A stretch of 64,000 bases of DNA from a virus: positions 62,001-126,000 of the IMG/VR virus record IMGVR_UViG_3300009034_000002; one strand, given 5' to 3'. Both the position numbers and the translations under genes were made by a program. Position 1 is the stretch's first letter. Each line of letters opens with the position of its first letter. Below the pieces are notes generated by a model. That model had not been told where the DNA came from. It was given only the letters and a program-made list of their open reading frames with translations, and made no database searches. Positions 26,365 through 34,630 of the stretch are shown piece after piece.

Positions 26365-27313
26365 TGCCTTCCTCCTCTTTACCCTTTACAGCTAAAAGAT
26401 GTGCACGTTTTGCAACTTCAATTACTTCTTTAAAGCTATTTGGTAATTTTGCTTCTTCAAGGATTTCATCCACCGCCGTTTCATAAAGTCGCAATCGATT
26501 GCCTTTCTTCTCTTTATATAGGTTTGCGGTATGGAACCTGATAACCAAGATATCGCCGGGCTTGGCAAAGAGCTTGGTGTTGAAAGTACGTCCGCTAGCG
26601 GTTATTTTTCTACCGGCTATAGTCTTAATTGTGTTGGATTGAACGCCGTCATCAGTATCAAATCGTACGCCAAAGTCGTAATTATAGACGCCGTGTGTTT
26701 TAGTTCGAACACGTCGCCAAACCATTACGAGAATCTGTATATATTTCTTCAACTTAAATACATTACGCGTCCTTCCAGTTAGTTCATAAGGAGTATCCAA
26801 TTTTATCATGGCCCCTTCCAGTTGAGGAACACTAAAGAAGTCTTGAATTGCTTGATCCAACGCCACTTTAGTTTCAGCAACTTTCGTAACACACTTATTA
26901 AAATGCGAAAGTTCTGGGTCCAAATCAGCGACTCGATGTTGTTTAAACTTGATCTTATCGAGATATGCCAAACGTTCACTCAGGGGTAACTTATGGATAT
27001 CCTTGCCAAACCAAATACAATCAAACACATTAAGAACAATCCATTTATCCTCAGGAGTGCCGATCTCAAATAAACTACCGCTTGTCACCTCCCTCGGCTG
27101 ATGTTTCCCTTCCCTCCACATTTCACATTCACTCAGCAGAATGCATTCACCAGGGGTACCCGGTAAATGAACTAGTTCTTCAACACAGGACGGCAAACGG
27201 ACCGTCACATCTTGTCCATCGTCCGTAAGGATTTGTACCTTATTGCCACGTTTGTACACAATCAACATTATACCGTCGTACTTTCCCTGAGCAAACAATT
27301 TCAATTTAGCCAC
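26357..27313 (-). CDS. ATP-dependent DNA ligase-like nucleotidyltransferase
   Basis: 318 residues. Ligase motifs in order: I, K11-Y-D13-G14 (nucleotidyl-lysine site); III, LLSECEMW; IIIa, VFDCIWFGKDIHKLPLSERL; IV, LEGAMIKLDTPYELTGR; V, FKLKKY. An OB-like segment (about 200-270) follows. The spacing fits the small ATP-dependent ligase core of LigD and archaeal/phage enzymes, and no key residue is lost. The first motif starts unusually close to the N-terminus. GTG at 27313 has AGGGGG upstream. It lies between a pol-beta-type nucleotidyltransferase and a phosphoesterase-like gene, together resembling separated LigD parts. Confidence 0.75.
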   Translation of the reverse strand: MAKLKLFAQGKYDGIMLIVYKRGNKVQILTDDGQDVTVRLPSCVEELVHLPGTPGECILLSECEMWREGKHQPREVTSGSLFEIGTPEDKWIVLNVFDCIWFGKDIHKLPLSERLAYLDKIKFKQHRVADLDPELSHFNKCVTKVAETKVALDQAIQDFFSVPQLEGAMIKLDTPYELTGRTRNVFKLKKYIQILVMVWRRVRTKTHGVYNYDFGVRFDTDDGVQSNTIKTIAGRKITASGRTFNTKLFAKPGDILVIRFHTANLYKEKKGNRLRLYETAVDEILEEAKLPNSFKEVIEVAKRAHLLAVKGKEEEGSE

Positions 27314-27330
27314 TTACGTAATACCCCCTC

Positions 27331-28512
27331 TTAACTCCACTCCAAACCTTTCTTTTTTGCAAACTCGTCTAAAAAGTTCCAGAAGTCTTCGCTTGACCAT
27401 TTTCTGCTCTTCTGCACGCCAATAAACGCTAATTCGGAGTGACGCCGGTAAAAGAACCAAAATAATCTCAACTTATCGTTTGTCTTACACCACTCAGCCT
27501 GTTTAACCTGCTCTTTCGTAGTCACCGTACGCGAAAGATCAAATTCTGTAACGTTGGCTGACATTTGAATAACATGATTCTCTTTGTTTACACGTTCCAG
27601 GTAAAATTGAAAAATTAGCTTCGCGCCCTCGGGTGGCTCAGCACACACAACCTGTACCCTCGGCCAAAGATGATGTGGAAGTTGTCGGTAAATTCTAAAT
27701 TTAAACGGCGTAATGAAATGAACCGTAACAGTCTCAAGTGGCACATAAACCTTCAAAATGTTTAAATTGTCGCGGTTACTTTCCACATTTGCATAAGCAA
27801 AGATGTTTAAATCAACATTTTCATCGCCAACCGTTTCAATAAAATCAGGCAACGTTATCCTCTCTTTAGGTACAACAGTTGACGGAAAGACTGGTGCAAG
27901 TTCACCTCTACAAGGCTCGCATTTCTTGGGTCCACTACTAACACGTTTAACGTTTAAATTATACAATGGAAGAAAACAAGTAAATGGACCAAGAAAGTTA
28001 TCTCCGAAGAAGTGTGTAGGAATATCACTCCAACGCTTTGATAATGCATCTGTTACAATATCATAAAAGTTGACTCCTTCTATATCCTTAATCAACACGT
28101 CAACATCGCCCTCAGATGTGCCCCAATTACAAACGCCTCCTACTGCGCGAACATAAAGGAACTTCAACCTAAAACCTTGCAGTTTGTCAATGAAAAATGT
28201 AAACTCATTGAACGTCCTTAAGGATTCAGGCAACGTCTTCCCTAGTGGTTTATCCGTATTGACTTCGTAGTTGAGTTCATGCATCTTCTTGATAATTTGT
28301 TTATACAAATGCACTATATGCTTCTTCGTCATTTCATCGCCCTTCTTAACTTTAAATGAATTCAGAATTATATCTTTCCTCAATCTTAGTTTCTTACCGG
28401 CGGCAAGCTTCTTATATAAAGCATGCAAAATGGCGTGTGTGTTAAGCAGTTGTTTCTTAAGCAACGATGTATAATCCTTAGCAGGCGTAGTAAGTTCCTT
28501 CTGAATTGGCAT
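27331..28512 (-). CDS. Pol-beta superfamily nucleotidyltransferase
   Basis: 393 residues. AVGGVCNWGTSEGDVDVLI carries Gly125-Gly126, nine residues, then Asp136-x-Asp138, exactly the hG[GS]-x9-13-Dh[DE]h signature of the pol-beta nucleotidyltransferase fold. The N-terminal 110 residues are helical and basic. The C-terminal 150 include FQFYLERVNKENH and a Trp/Phe-rich end. There is a CEPC motif near 205. ATG at 28512 follows GGGGTG by 8 bases. As the first gene of the ligase/phosphoesterase run, it may add nucleotides to DNA ends; an RNA substrate is the alternative. Confidence 0.65.
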   Translation of the reverse strand: MPIQKELTTPAKDYTSLLKKQLLNTHAILHALYKKLAAGKKLRLRKDIILNSFKVKKGDEMTKKHIVHLYKQIIKKMHELNYEVNTDKPLGKTLPESLRTFNEFTFFIDKLQGFRLKFLYVRAVGGVCNWGTSEGDVDVLIKDIEGVNFYDIVTDALSKRWSDIPTHFFGDNFLGPFTCFLPLYNLNVKRVSSGPKKCEPCRGELAPVFPSTVVPKERITLPDFIETVGDENVDLNIFAYANVESNRDNLNILKVYVPLETVTVHFITPFKFRIYRQLPHHLWPRVQVVCAEPPEGAKLIFQFYLERVNKENHVIQMSANVTEFDLSRTVTTKEQVKQAEWCKTNDKLRLFWFFYRRHSELAFIGVQKSRKWSSEDFWNFLDEFAKKKGLEWS

Positions 28513-28530
28513 TTTTGTAACACCCCAAAT

Positions 28531-28857
28531 TTATTTTACTAACAGTACCAGTTCTTCTTCGGTGAGATTGAGTGCAGTTTTCAGTTTGTTTCGTAAGGCA
28601 GCTATTTTTTGTTGTTTAATTTTGTTCTCAGCTATGTAAGGAGCTTCTTTGAGGCTCCTTATTCCAATAGGGTTATCACTTTCATCAAGCTCAAATTCGT
28701 TAAAAATCTCGTCGCCTGCTTCCAACCTCTTAATTATAGGTTCATTTTCATCTAGTAAGAAATACTTACAATTCTCTTTGGTAACTAACCCGCCCCCATT
28801 TGCCATTCCGTGATAGTTATTATCTTTATCGTAAAAAATTTGAATCTTTCCTTTCAT
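28531..28857 (-). CDS. Hypothetical protein after propeller gene
   Basis: 108 residues from ATG at 28857, 5 bases after GGGGG; a longer frame to 28911 overlaps the tail gene and lacks an SD. The C-terminus (ALRNKLKTALNLTEEELVLLVK) is helical. A truncated second copy of this C-terminal part lies at 30738-30815, so the gene was once duplicated together with the tail protein. Possibly a fibre chaperone, by position directly after a tail-fibre-like gene; not recognised by family. Confidence 0.55.
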   Translation of the reverse strand: MKGKIQIFYDKDNNYHGMANGGGLVTKENCKYFLLDENEPIIKRLEAGDEIFNEFELDESDNPIGIRSLKEAPYIAENKIKQQKIAALRNKLKTALNLTEEELVLLVK

Positions 28858-28870
28858 GTTTTTCCCCCAA

Positions 28871-30721
28871 TTAATTTGTTGCTTCCCAATAAACGGTTCC
28901 GCCACTAGCATAGTTCGCTATGGTAACTGTAAAGCCATCGTTATCCATGCTAGTATAGGTCGCTCGAAAGCGTATTGTCCCATCACCATCTGAAAGAGCA
29001 AAGCAATTAGAGTTTCCAGAGAAACTCCTAATATCACCATCCACGCCTGTCTGGTGTGCCCAACAAATTACACGTTGAGTACCGTCATCTACCATACTGC
29101 CAACACCGAAAACTATAGCAGTCTGAGTACCTGTAGCATAAGTAACCAGGAAAGATACCTTTTTGGGTTTGAAGTTAAGTCCAGATACGGCAATAGCTCC
29201 GTCCCCCGAAACAACGAAACTACCACTAGTTACTTTATGTTCACTGCGACCGACCCAACCTTTCGTTTGCATTCCAGCAAATCTAACAAATGTGTCAGAA
29301 TGAAAAGGCACAAAGTAGATGTATCTACCATCAAAAGCTGCACCCGCATAAGCGTGGTCTAAAGCTGCACTACCTTGGGCAGTGGACATGGACATTATCT
29401 GCCAGTCGGATAAGTTTGTGAAAGCACCTTGAGTATCGAATCTAACAAATGTATCCGAATTATCAGGTACAAAGTAGACATATCTTCCATCGAAGGTTGC
29501 ACCCAAGTATGCTTCATTTAATGCCACACTACCTTGTACGGTGGACATGGACATTTGTTGCCAGTCTAATACATTTGTGAAAGTTCCTTGAGTATCGAAT
29601 CTAACAAATGTGGCAGAATTCTTGGGTACAAAGTAGATGTATCTACCATCAAAGGTTGTATACTTATAAGAACCCGAAGCCACACCACCTTGCACAGTGG
29701 TCTTGGACATTTGTTGCCAGTCAGATGCATTTGTGAAAGTTCCTTGAGTATCGAATCTAACAAATGAACCAGCATACTCAGGTACAAAGTAGACATACCT
29801 GCCATCAAAGGATGCACCGTAGTATGCTTCATCACCGGTCGCGCCTCCTTGTGCGGTGGACATGGACATTTGTTGCCAGTCGGAGGAATTTGTGAAAGTT
29901 CCTTGAGTATCAAATCTAACAAATGTGTTAGCAGAATAAGGCACAAAGTAGATGTATCTACCATCAAAGGATGCGCCAATGTAAGCATGATCTAAAGCTG
30001 CGCCGCCTTGCGCAGTGGACATGGACATTCGTTGCCAGTCAGATTCGGTTGTGAAAGTTCCTTGAGTATCGAATCTAACAAATGTGTCAGACCGATAAGG
30101 TACAAAGTAGACATATCTTCCATCAAAGGTTGTGCCAGTGTATGGAGGATTAGTACCCGGAGCCGCTCCTTGGGCGGTGGATATGGACATTTGTTGCCAG
30201 TCGGATGCGTTTGTGAAAGTTCCTTGAGTATCGAATCTAACAAACGTGTCCGAATTCTTAGGTGCAAAGTAGATGTATCTACCATCAAAGGTTGCATCCA
30301 AGTATGCATAGTCTATTGGTGCACTACCTTGTGCAGTTGACATGGCCATTCTAGTCCAGTTAGCTTCTTTCGTTAAATCTGTAATTGTGTGGATTAAACT
30401 CTTTGCTAATTCAAACGACTCAGTTTCAAAGCCAAAGTTCTTTGCTGCTTTCATAATTTCAAGTATATCTAAGTGGTCATGGAATGGTTCTGAAACGGGC
30501 ATAACAGAAGACCACTCCACTGAAGTCAAATTAGCTGTTAACGCGTCAGAAGTTGGTTTTAGTGTTACAGTAGTATCTGCTGAGTATGATGAACTATAAA
30601 TAGTTCCATACTTATAACCGTCAACTCCACAGTTGCACTTAACTTTCCGATTGGCGACGAATATGCTCGTCTGATCACCGCTTACAGTAAAAGATGTTGA
30701 TGAGACGTAAGATGCATTCAA
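28871..30721 (-). CDS. Tail fibre-like protein, seven-repeat propeller plus C-terminal domain
   Basis: 616 residues. The N-terminal domain (1-130) has FTVSGDQTSIF, NRKVK, YGTIYSSSYS and TTVTLKP, common in phage tail-fibre proteins. Seven repeats follow, each with FDGRY(I/V)YFxP and FVRFDTQGTFT, and the count of seven fits a closed seven-bladed beta-propeller. The C-terminal domain (about 490-616) has SGSFVVSGDGAIAVSGLNF and ends ASGGTVYWEATN, a type often found at receptor-binding tips. The start is TTG at 30721, 10 bases after GGAGG; the paralogue at 30830 also uses TTG. Confidence 0.75.
   Translation of the reverse strand: MNASYVSSTSFTVSGDQTSIFVANRKVKCNCGVDGYKYGTIYSSSYSADTTVTLKPTSDALTANLTSVEWSSVMPVSEPFHDHLDILEIMKAAKNFGFETESFELAKSLIHTITDLTKEANWTRMAMSTAQGSAPIDYAYLDATFDGRYIYFAPKNSDTFVRFDTQGTFTNASDWQQMSISTAQGAAPGTNPPYTGTTFDGRYVYFVPYRSDTFVRFDTQGTFTTESDWQRMSMSTAQGGAALDHAYIGASFDGRYIYFVPYSANTFVRFDTQGTFTNSSDWQQMSMSTAQGGATGDEAYYGASFDGRYVYFVPEYAGSFVRFDTQGTFTNASDWQQMSKTTVQGGVASGSYKYTTFDGRYIYFVPKNSATFVRFDTQGTFTNVLDWQQMSMSTVQGSVALNEAYLGATFDGRYVYFVPDNSDTFVRFDTQGAFTNLSDWQIMSMSTAQGSAALDHAYAGAAFDGRYIYFVPFHSDTFVRFAGMQTKGWVGRSEHKVTSGSFVVSGDGAIAVSGLNFKPKKVSFLVTYATGTQTAIVFGVGSMVDDGTQRVICWAHQTGVDGDIRSFSGNSNCFALSDGDGTIRFRATYTSMDNDGFTVTIANYASGGTVYWEATN
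29275..30345 (-). repeat. Seven coding repeats of the propeller-like region
   Basis: Seven in-frame units of about 140 bp within the gene at 28871. Each codes for FDGRY(I/V)YF, FVRFDTQGTFT and MSMSTAQG segments, with high nucleotide similarity to each other and to the block at 30845. Confidence 0.85.
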
Positions 30722-30737
30722 TCTAATTTACCCTCCA

Positions 30738-30815
30738 TTAAATTAATTTCACTAAAAGTTCCAATACTTTTTCAGTAAGATTGAGTTCAACTTTTAGTTT
30801 GTTTCGTAAGCACAT
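30738..30815 (-). pseudogene. Remnant of duplicated copy of the gene at 28531
   Basis: The short frame codes for MCLRNKLKVELNLTEKVLE and a further six residues, matching the C-terminus of the protein at 28531 (ALRNKLKTALNLTEEELVLLVK). An ATG with AGGGAG about 9 bases upstream is present, so a 25-residue peptide could still be made. Its position after the truncated propeller gene shows the two-gene unit was duplicated and then partly deleted. Confidence 0.65.
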
Positions 30816-30829
30816 TATTTTTTGCTCCC

Positions 30830-32302
30830 TTACCACCCTCTTGTTTGCATTCCAGCAAATCTAACAAATGTGTCAGCATTCATAGGTACAAAGTAGATAT
30901 ATCTGCCATCAAAGGTTGCGTCAATGTACGCACTATTTAAAGTTGTACCGCCTTGGGCAGTGGACATGGACATTTGCTGCCAGTCGGATGCGTTTGTGAA
31001 AGTTCCTTGAGTATCAAATTTAACAAATGTATCCGAACTCTTAGGTGTAAAGTAGACATATCTGCCATCAAAGGTCATACCATCATATGCATCACCTAAA
31101 GCCGTACCGCCTTGGGCAGTGGACATGGACATTTGTTGCCAGTCGGAAGAGTTGGTAAAAGTGCCTTGAGTATCAAATCTAACGAATGTGGCAGCCGCGT
31201 AAGGTGCAAAGTAGACATATCTACCATCGAAGGCTGCACTTCGGCATACTTCTTCCTCAACCATACCACCATGGGCAGTGGACGTGGACATTCTCTGCCA
31301 ATCGGATACGTTTGTGAAAGTTCCTTGAGTATCAAATCTAACAAATGTGATAGAAATAAAAGGCACAAAGTAGACATATCTGCCATCAAAAACTGCGTTT
31401 TGGTATCCATCTTGTAAACGCGCACTTCCTTGTGCAGTGGACACAGACATTCCCTGCCAGTCGGACGAGTTTGTGAAAGTTCCTTGAGTATCAAATCTAA
31501 CAAATGACAACGAATCATTAGGAACAAAGTAGACATATCTGCCATCAAAGGTTGCGCCAAAGTATGCACTGTTAAAAGTTGCACTGCCTTGTGCAGTGGA
31601 CATGGACATTTGTTGCCAGTCGGAAGAGTTGGTAAAAGTGCCTTGCGTATCGAATCTAACGAATGTATCAGAATTATAAGGTACAAAATAGACATACCTG
31701 CCATCAAAGGTTGTGCCTGCGTACGCAACGTCTAAAGTTGCGCCACCTTGGGCCGTGGACATGGACATTTTCTGCCAATCGGATGAGTTTGTGAAAGTTC
31801 CTTGAGTATCAAATCTAATGAAAGTGTCAGAACTATAAGGTACAAAGTAGATGTATCTACCATCAAAGGTTGCACCTTGATATGCATTGTCTAAAGTTGC
31901 ACCACCTTGTGCAGTGGACATGGACATTCTAGTCCAGTTAGCTTCTTTCGCTAAATTCGTAATCGTATGAATTGCTTTCTTTACAAGTGTGAATGACTCG
32001 GTTTCAAAGCCAAAATTCTTTGCTGCTTTCATAATTTCAAGTATGTCTAAGTGGTCATGAAATGGACATGAAGCGGGCATGACGGAAGACCACTCTACAG
32101 CAGTCAAATTAGACGTTAACGCGTCAGAAGTTGGTTTCAGCGTTACTGTAGTATTTGGAGCTCCATAAGATGAACTATAAATAGTTCCATACTTATAATC
32201 ATCAACTCCACAGTCGCACTTAACTTTGCGATTGACGACGAATATACTCGTCTGATCACCGCTTACAGTAAAAGATGTTGCTGAGACGAAAACTGCATTC
32301 AA
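30830..32302 (-). CDS. Tail fibre-like seven-repeat propeller, lacks C-terminal domain
   Basis: 490 residues, paralogue of the gene at 28871. The N-terminal domain is almost identical (MNAVFVSATSFTVSGDQTSIF) and there are again seven FDGRYxYF repeats, but the protein stops at GMQTRGW, where the other copy continues (GMQTKGWVGRSE) into a 126-residue receptor-type domain. So the duplicate lost its tip domain, by deletion or recombination. TTG at 32302 with a GGGGG SD. It may be a shorter fibre variant or a decaying copy. Confidence 0.72.
   Translation of the reverse strand: MNAVFVSATSFTVSGDQTSIFVVNRKVKCDCGVDDYKYGTIYSSSYGAPNTTVTLKPTSDALTSNLTAVEWSSVMPASCPFHDHLDILEIMKAAKNFGFETESFTLVKKAIHTITNLAKEANWTRMSMSTAQGGATLDNAYQGATFDGRYIYFVPYSSDTFIRFDTQGTFTNSSDWQKMSMSTAQGGATLDVAYAGTTFDGRYVYFVPYNSDTFVRFDTQGTFTNSSDWQQMSMSTAQGSATFNSAYFGATFDGRYVYFVPNDSLSFVRFDTQGTFTNSSDWQGMSVSTAQGSARLQDGYQNAVFDGRYVYFVPFISITFVRFDTQGTFTNVSDWQRMSTSTAHGGMVEEEVCRSAAFDGRYVYFAPYAAATFVRFDTQGTFTNSSDWQQMSMSTAQGGTALGDAYDGMTFDGRYVYFTPKSSDTFVKFDTQGTFTNASDWQQMSMSTAQGGTTLNSAYIDATFDGRYIYFVPMNADTFVRFAGMQTRGW
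30845..31925 (-). repeat. Seven coding repeats of the second propeller-like region
   Basis: Seven in-frame units of about 140 bp in the gene at 30830, homologous to the block at 29275. The two blocks are substrates for homologous recombination within the genome. Confidence 0.85.
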
Positions 32303-32328
32303 TTTAATTTACCCCCATTTGAATTAAT

Positions 32329-32796
32329 TTAACACCCCGGGCCGTAGTTCTGGGAAACATCCTGAACGGTCGGAGTGGAACCTTCTACTAAAACCACCTC
32401 CAGTTGTAACCATCTATTATCGACAGCTTCGTTATCAACTGGAGAAGACTCATAATAACTGGTATACGTAGCTCCAGCAAGTCCGCCTTCATCCGAAGCC
32501 GACCGAGCCCGTAACTTTACGTTGGAAGAGGCGGGTTCAGTTGCATTCCAACTGAGATTCCCCCACCCACAGCTTACGATTCCTGAGTCAAAATTGGTAC
32601 GCCAATAACCGCGTTGGACATATTCTGTCTCGTCACCAATCCACTCTTCAACCTCATCGGTTTCGCCGAGCCACGTCTTCGACTGCCATGGTTTCCTTAA
32701 ATGTAGCAATAACTCGTCGTTTTGCCACTTAACACCATCAAAGTCGCCATGGGTTTCAGCAAAGTCTGGATTTTCTGTCCATGTCTTTGTTGCCAT
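32329..32796 (-). CDS. Small fibre-module protein, repeat-free relative of kelch protein
   Basis: 155 residues. MATKTWTENPDF at the N-terminus, NFDSGIVSCGWGNLSW in the middle and DNRWLQLEVVLV near the end match the non-repeat parts of the kelch-like protein at 9174. Here the parts are contiguous, without repeats. The C-terminus VQDVSQNYGPGC matches the protein at 8127. It is probably a virion decoration or baseplate-attached protein and represents the basic unit into which kelch repeats were inserted. ATG at 32796 follows AAGGAGG by 4-5 bases. Confidence 0.65.
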   Translation of the reverse strand: MATKTWTENPDFAETHGDFDGVKWQNDELLLHLRKPWQSKTWLGETDEVEEWIGDETEYVQRGYWRTNFDSGIVSCGWGNLSWNATEPASSNVKLRARSASDEGGLAGATYTSYYESSPVDNEAVDNRWLQLEVVLVEGSTPTVQDVSQNYGPGC

Positions 32797-32871
32797 TTAA
32801 CCTCCTTACAAAGTTCAAAACTTATTGTATACTTATACAGTTCTCCTTCTCCTTAATGCCTTCTAGTCTAT

Positions 32872-34581
32872 TTACAGTACCAACGAGGGTACGATTTTTT
32901 GTATGTGCTCCTCCTTCCCATAGAATCTCCCATCCCCAGCATGGATAACAGGAATATCTAACGCTAACCAAATCCGAATTCCTAAACGTTGACATTCCTG
33001 AAAGAAGTATGAGTCTTCACCTAAATGCTTCGGCTGAACTGATTGTGTCCTAAAGAACGGTCTCCCAATCTTCTGCAACGCATACGTAGAAATTAAACAA
33101 GCGCCTAATCCGGACATAACAAATCGATACTTATCGGAATTAACTTGAGTTTCAGAAAAAGAGCTAATATCCATAGCACGATTATCACTCTTACGAGCAA
33201 CTCGCGCTACCGGAACTAGCATATCGTTATCTTTATAATAATAGTTTGCAACAACAACGTCGACATCGTTTTTAAGTGCGCGTTCCATCATCTCATTTAA
33301 GAACGTTCGGTACACATAAATATCATCATCGATTAACAACAGCCAATCCGCTTTCTTATAAACAGTTAAACTACCAGCAACATTACGAGCTTGATCAATT
33401 GGCATTCCAACAACTTCCTCAACTTGCATATCATATGGTGCATACCACCTTATGTTGCTAAAGTTACGTTTAGAATTTCCTCTAAGTGAACAACACACGC
33501 CCAAGATCTTTTGGTTATAACCTTCTAATTCCTCATACTCCAGTAGTCGTCCAATCATGCGGTCAGCCAAACGTTCATAATCCCAAGCTGAATATGAACC
33601 TCTATTTATGTTATTCATACGGTCTAACGTTCCAGATCTTGTCGATTCAACTACCGACCGAATATACATATCCTGAAACTGACTTGACGCTGGATCACCG
33701 GGTATAATTATCCCGTTCTCGCCATTACAAATCTTCTCCACTAAAGCGCCTAACTGAGAAGTAACAGGTGAAGTTCCGGCATGGAGACAACAGTTTAATA
33801 TGTGACAAGAAGTCTCAATAAATGTAGAAGGATACAGTAAAGCTTTACACTTCTCAATTTCTCGAACCAATTCAGAATGATTCAAGCCGCCTAACCATTC
33901 AACGCCCTCTATATTCTGATCATAAAGTTCCTTGCCAACAGATAAAAGTTCCTCCCTTTGTTCATTTACAGCTTCTTCGTTTCCACCAACATTGTACATC
34001 TTTACAGAGCCAGCAACTTTTAATTTATACTCAGGAAGTTGAGTATGTATTTGTGGCCACATCTTCAAAAGTATATCCAACCCTCTATTTGGTGCTGAAG
34101 CATATATGAAAGCGTTCTCTTTCTGAATAGACTTATCAAACAGTTTTAAATCAATTCCATTCTCAAGCATCAATGACTGCCGTTCAGGAGATAATGTTGG
34201 TAGTTGTTTGATAAACTCGCCTTTCTGGAAATGTGAAAGAAAGATAAGTCTATCAATCTTACCCTGTTGTATCAACACCTGTAAAGTTCCAATGGCAAAC
34301 TCGTTTGGTAAATCCTGAAAGAATACAGCATTTATTTTACCTCTAACCTGAAAAAGTGGCGCCGGCGACCTGTAAGCTAATACAAGATCATACGACTTAC
34401 CGGAAACGAATTCTTTGAAGTCTCCGCTATCTCTAAAGAAAACATCAAGTTCGCAATCCGATCTCTTTTTAAGTGCACGTATCATAAACAAGAGTGCTGT
34501 TTCAGACCCGCCTAAAGGTTTTGTCAATGCTTCTTCATCAAAATAGTTGTTATTTGGTTCTACCAATAAAATTTTGTGCAT
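32872..34581 (-). CDS. Bifunctional GT4-GT2 glycosyltransferase
   Basis: 569 residues. The first half (about 1-360) is a GT-B/family 4-like transferase: GGSETALLF, ENGIDLKLFDK, APNRGLDILLKMWP and ETSCHILNCCLHAG, the last at the usual E(x7)E-like donor site. The second half (about 365-569) is GT-A/family 2-like, with ADWLLLIDDDIYV as the DxD region and EDSYFFQECQRLG. ATG at 34581 is 6 bases after GGGGGG if counted from the second of two adjacent ATGs; a longer frame to 34761 overlaps the upstream gene. It lies among tail genes, so it may glycosylate the fibres. Confidence 0.75.
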   Translation of the reverse strand: MHKILLVEPNNNYFDEEALTKPLGGSETALLFMIRALKKRSDCELDVFFRDSGDFKEFVSGKSYDLVLAYRSPAPLFQVRGKINAVFFQDLPNEFAIGTLQVLIQQGKIDRLIFLSHFQKGEFIKQLPTLSPERQSLMLENGIDLKLFDKSIQKENAFIYASAPNRGLDILLKMWPQIHTQLPEYKLKVAGSVKMYNVGGNEEAVNEQREELLSVGKELYDQNIEGVEWLGGLNHSELVREIEKCKALLYPSTFIETSCHILNCCLHAGTSPVTSQLGALVEKICNGENGIIIPGDPASSQFQDMYIRSVVESTRSGTLDRMNNINRGSYSAWDYERLADRMIGRLLEYEELEGYNQKILGVCCSLRGNSKRNFSNIRWYAPYDMQVEEVVGMPIDQARNVAGSLTVYKKADWLLLIDDDIYVYRTFLNEMMERALKNDVDVVVANYYYKDNDMLVPVARVARKSDNRAMDISSFSETQVNSDKYRFVMSGLGACLISTYALQKIGRPFFRTQSVQPKHLGEDSYFFQECQRLGIRIWLALDIPVIHAGDGRFYGKEEHIQKIVPSLVL

Positions 34582-34630
34582 CATGTGCCCCCTATTTTTT
34601 TTTAAAAAAATATTTCTCAAACTTGATCTC

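Noticed and set aside
29054-31728. Plus-strand and alternative minus-strand frames in the propeller repeats
   Set aside because: Same reason: open only because the repeat unit is a multiple of three; no SD and low-complexity products.
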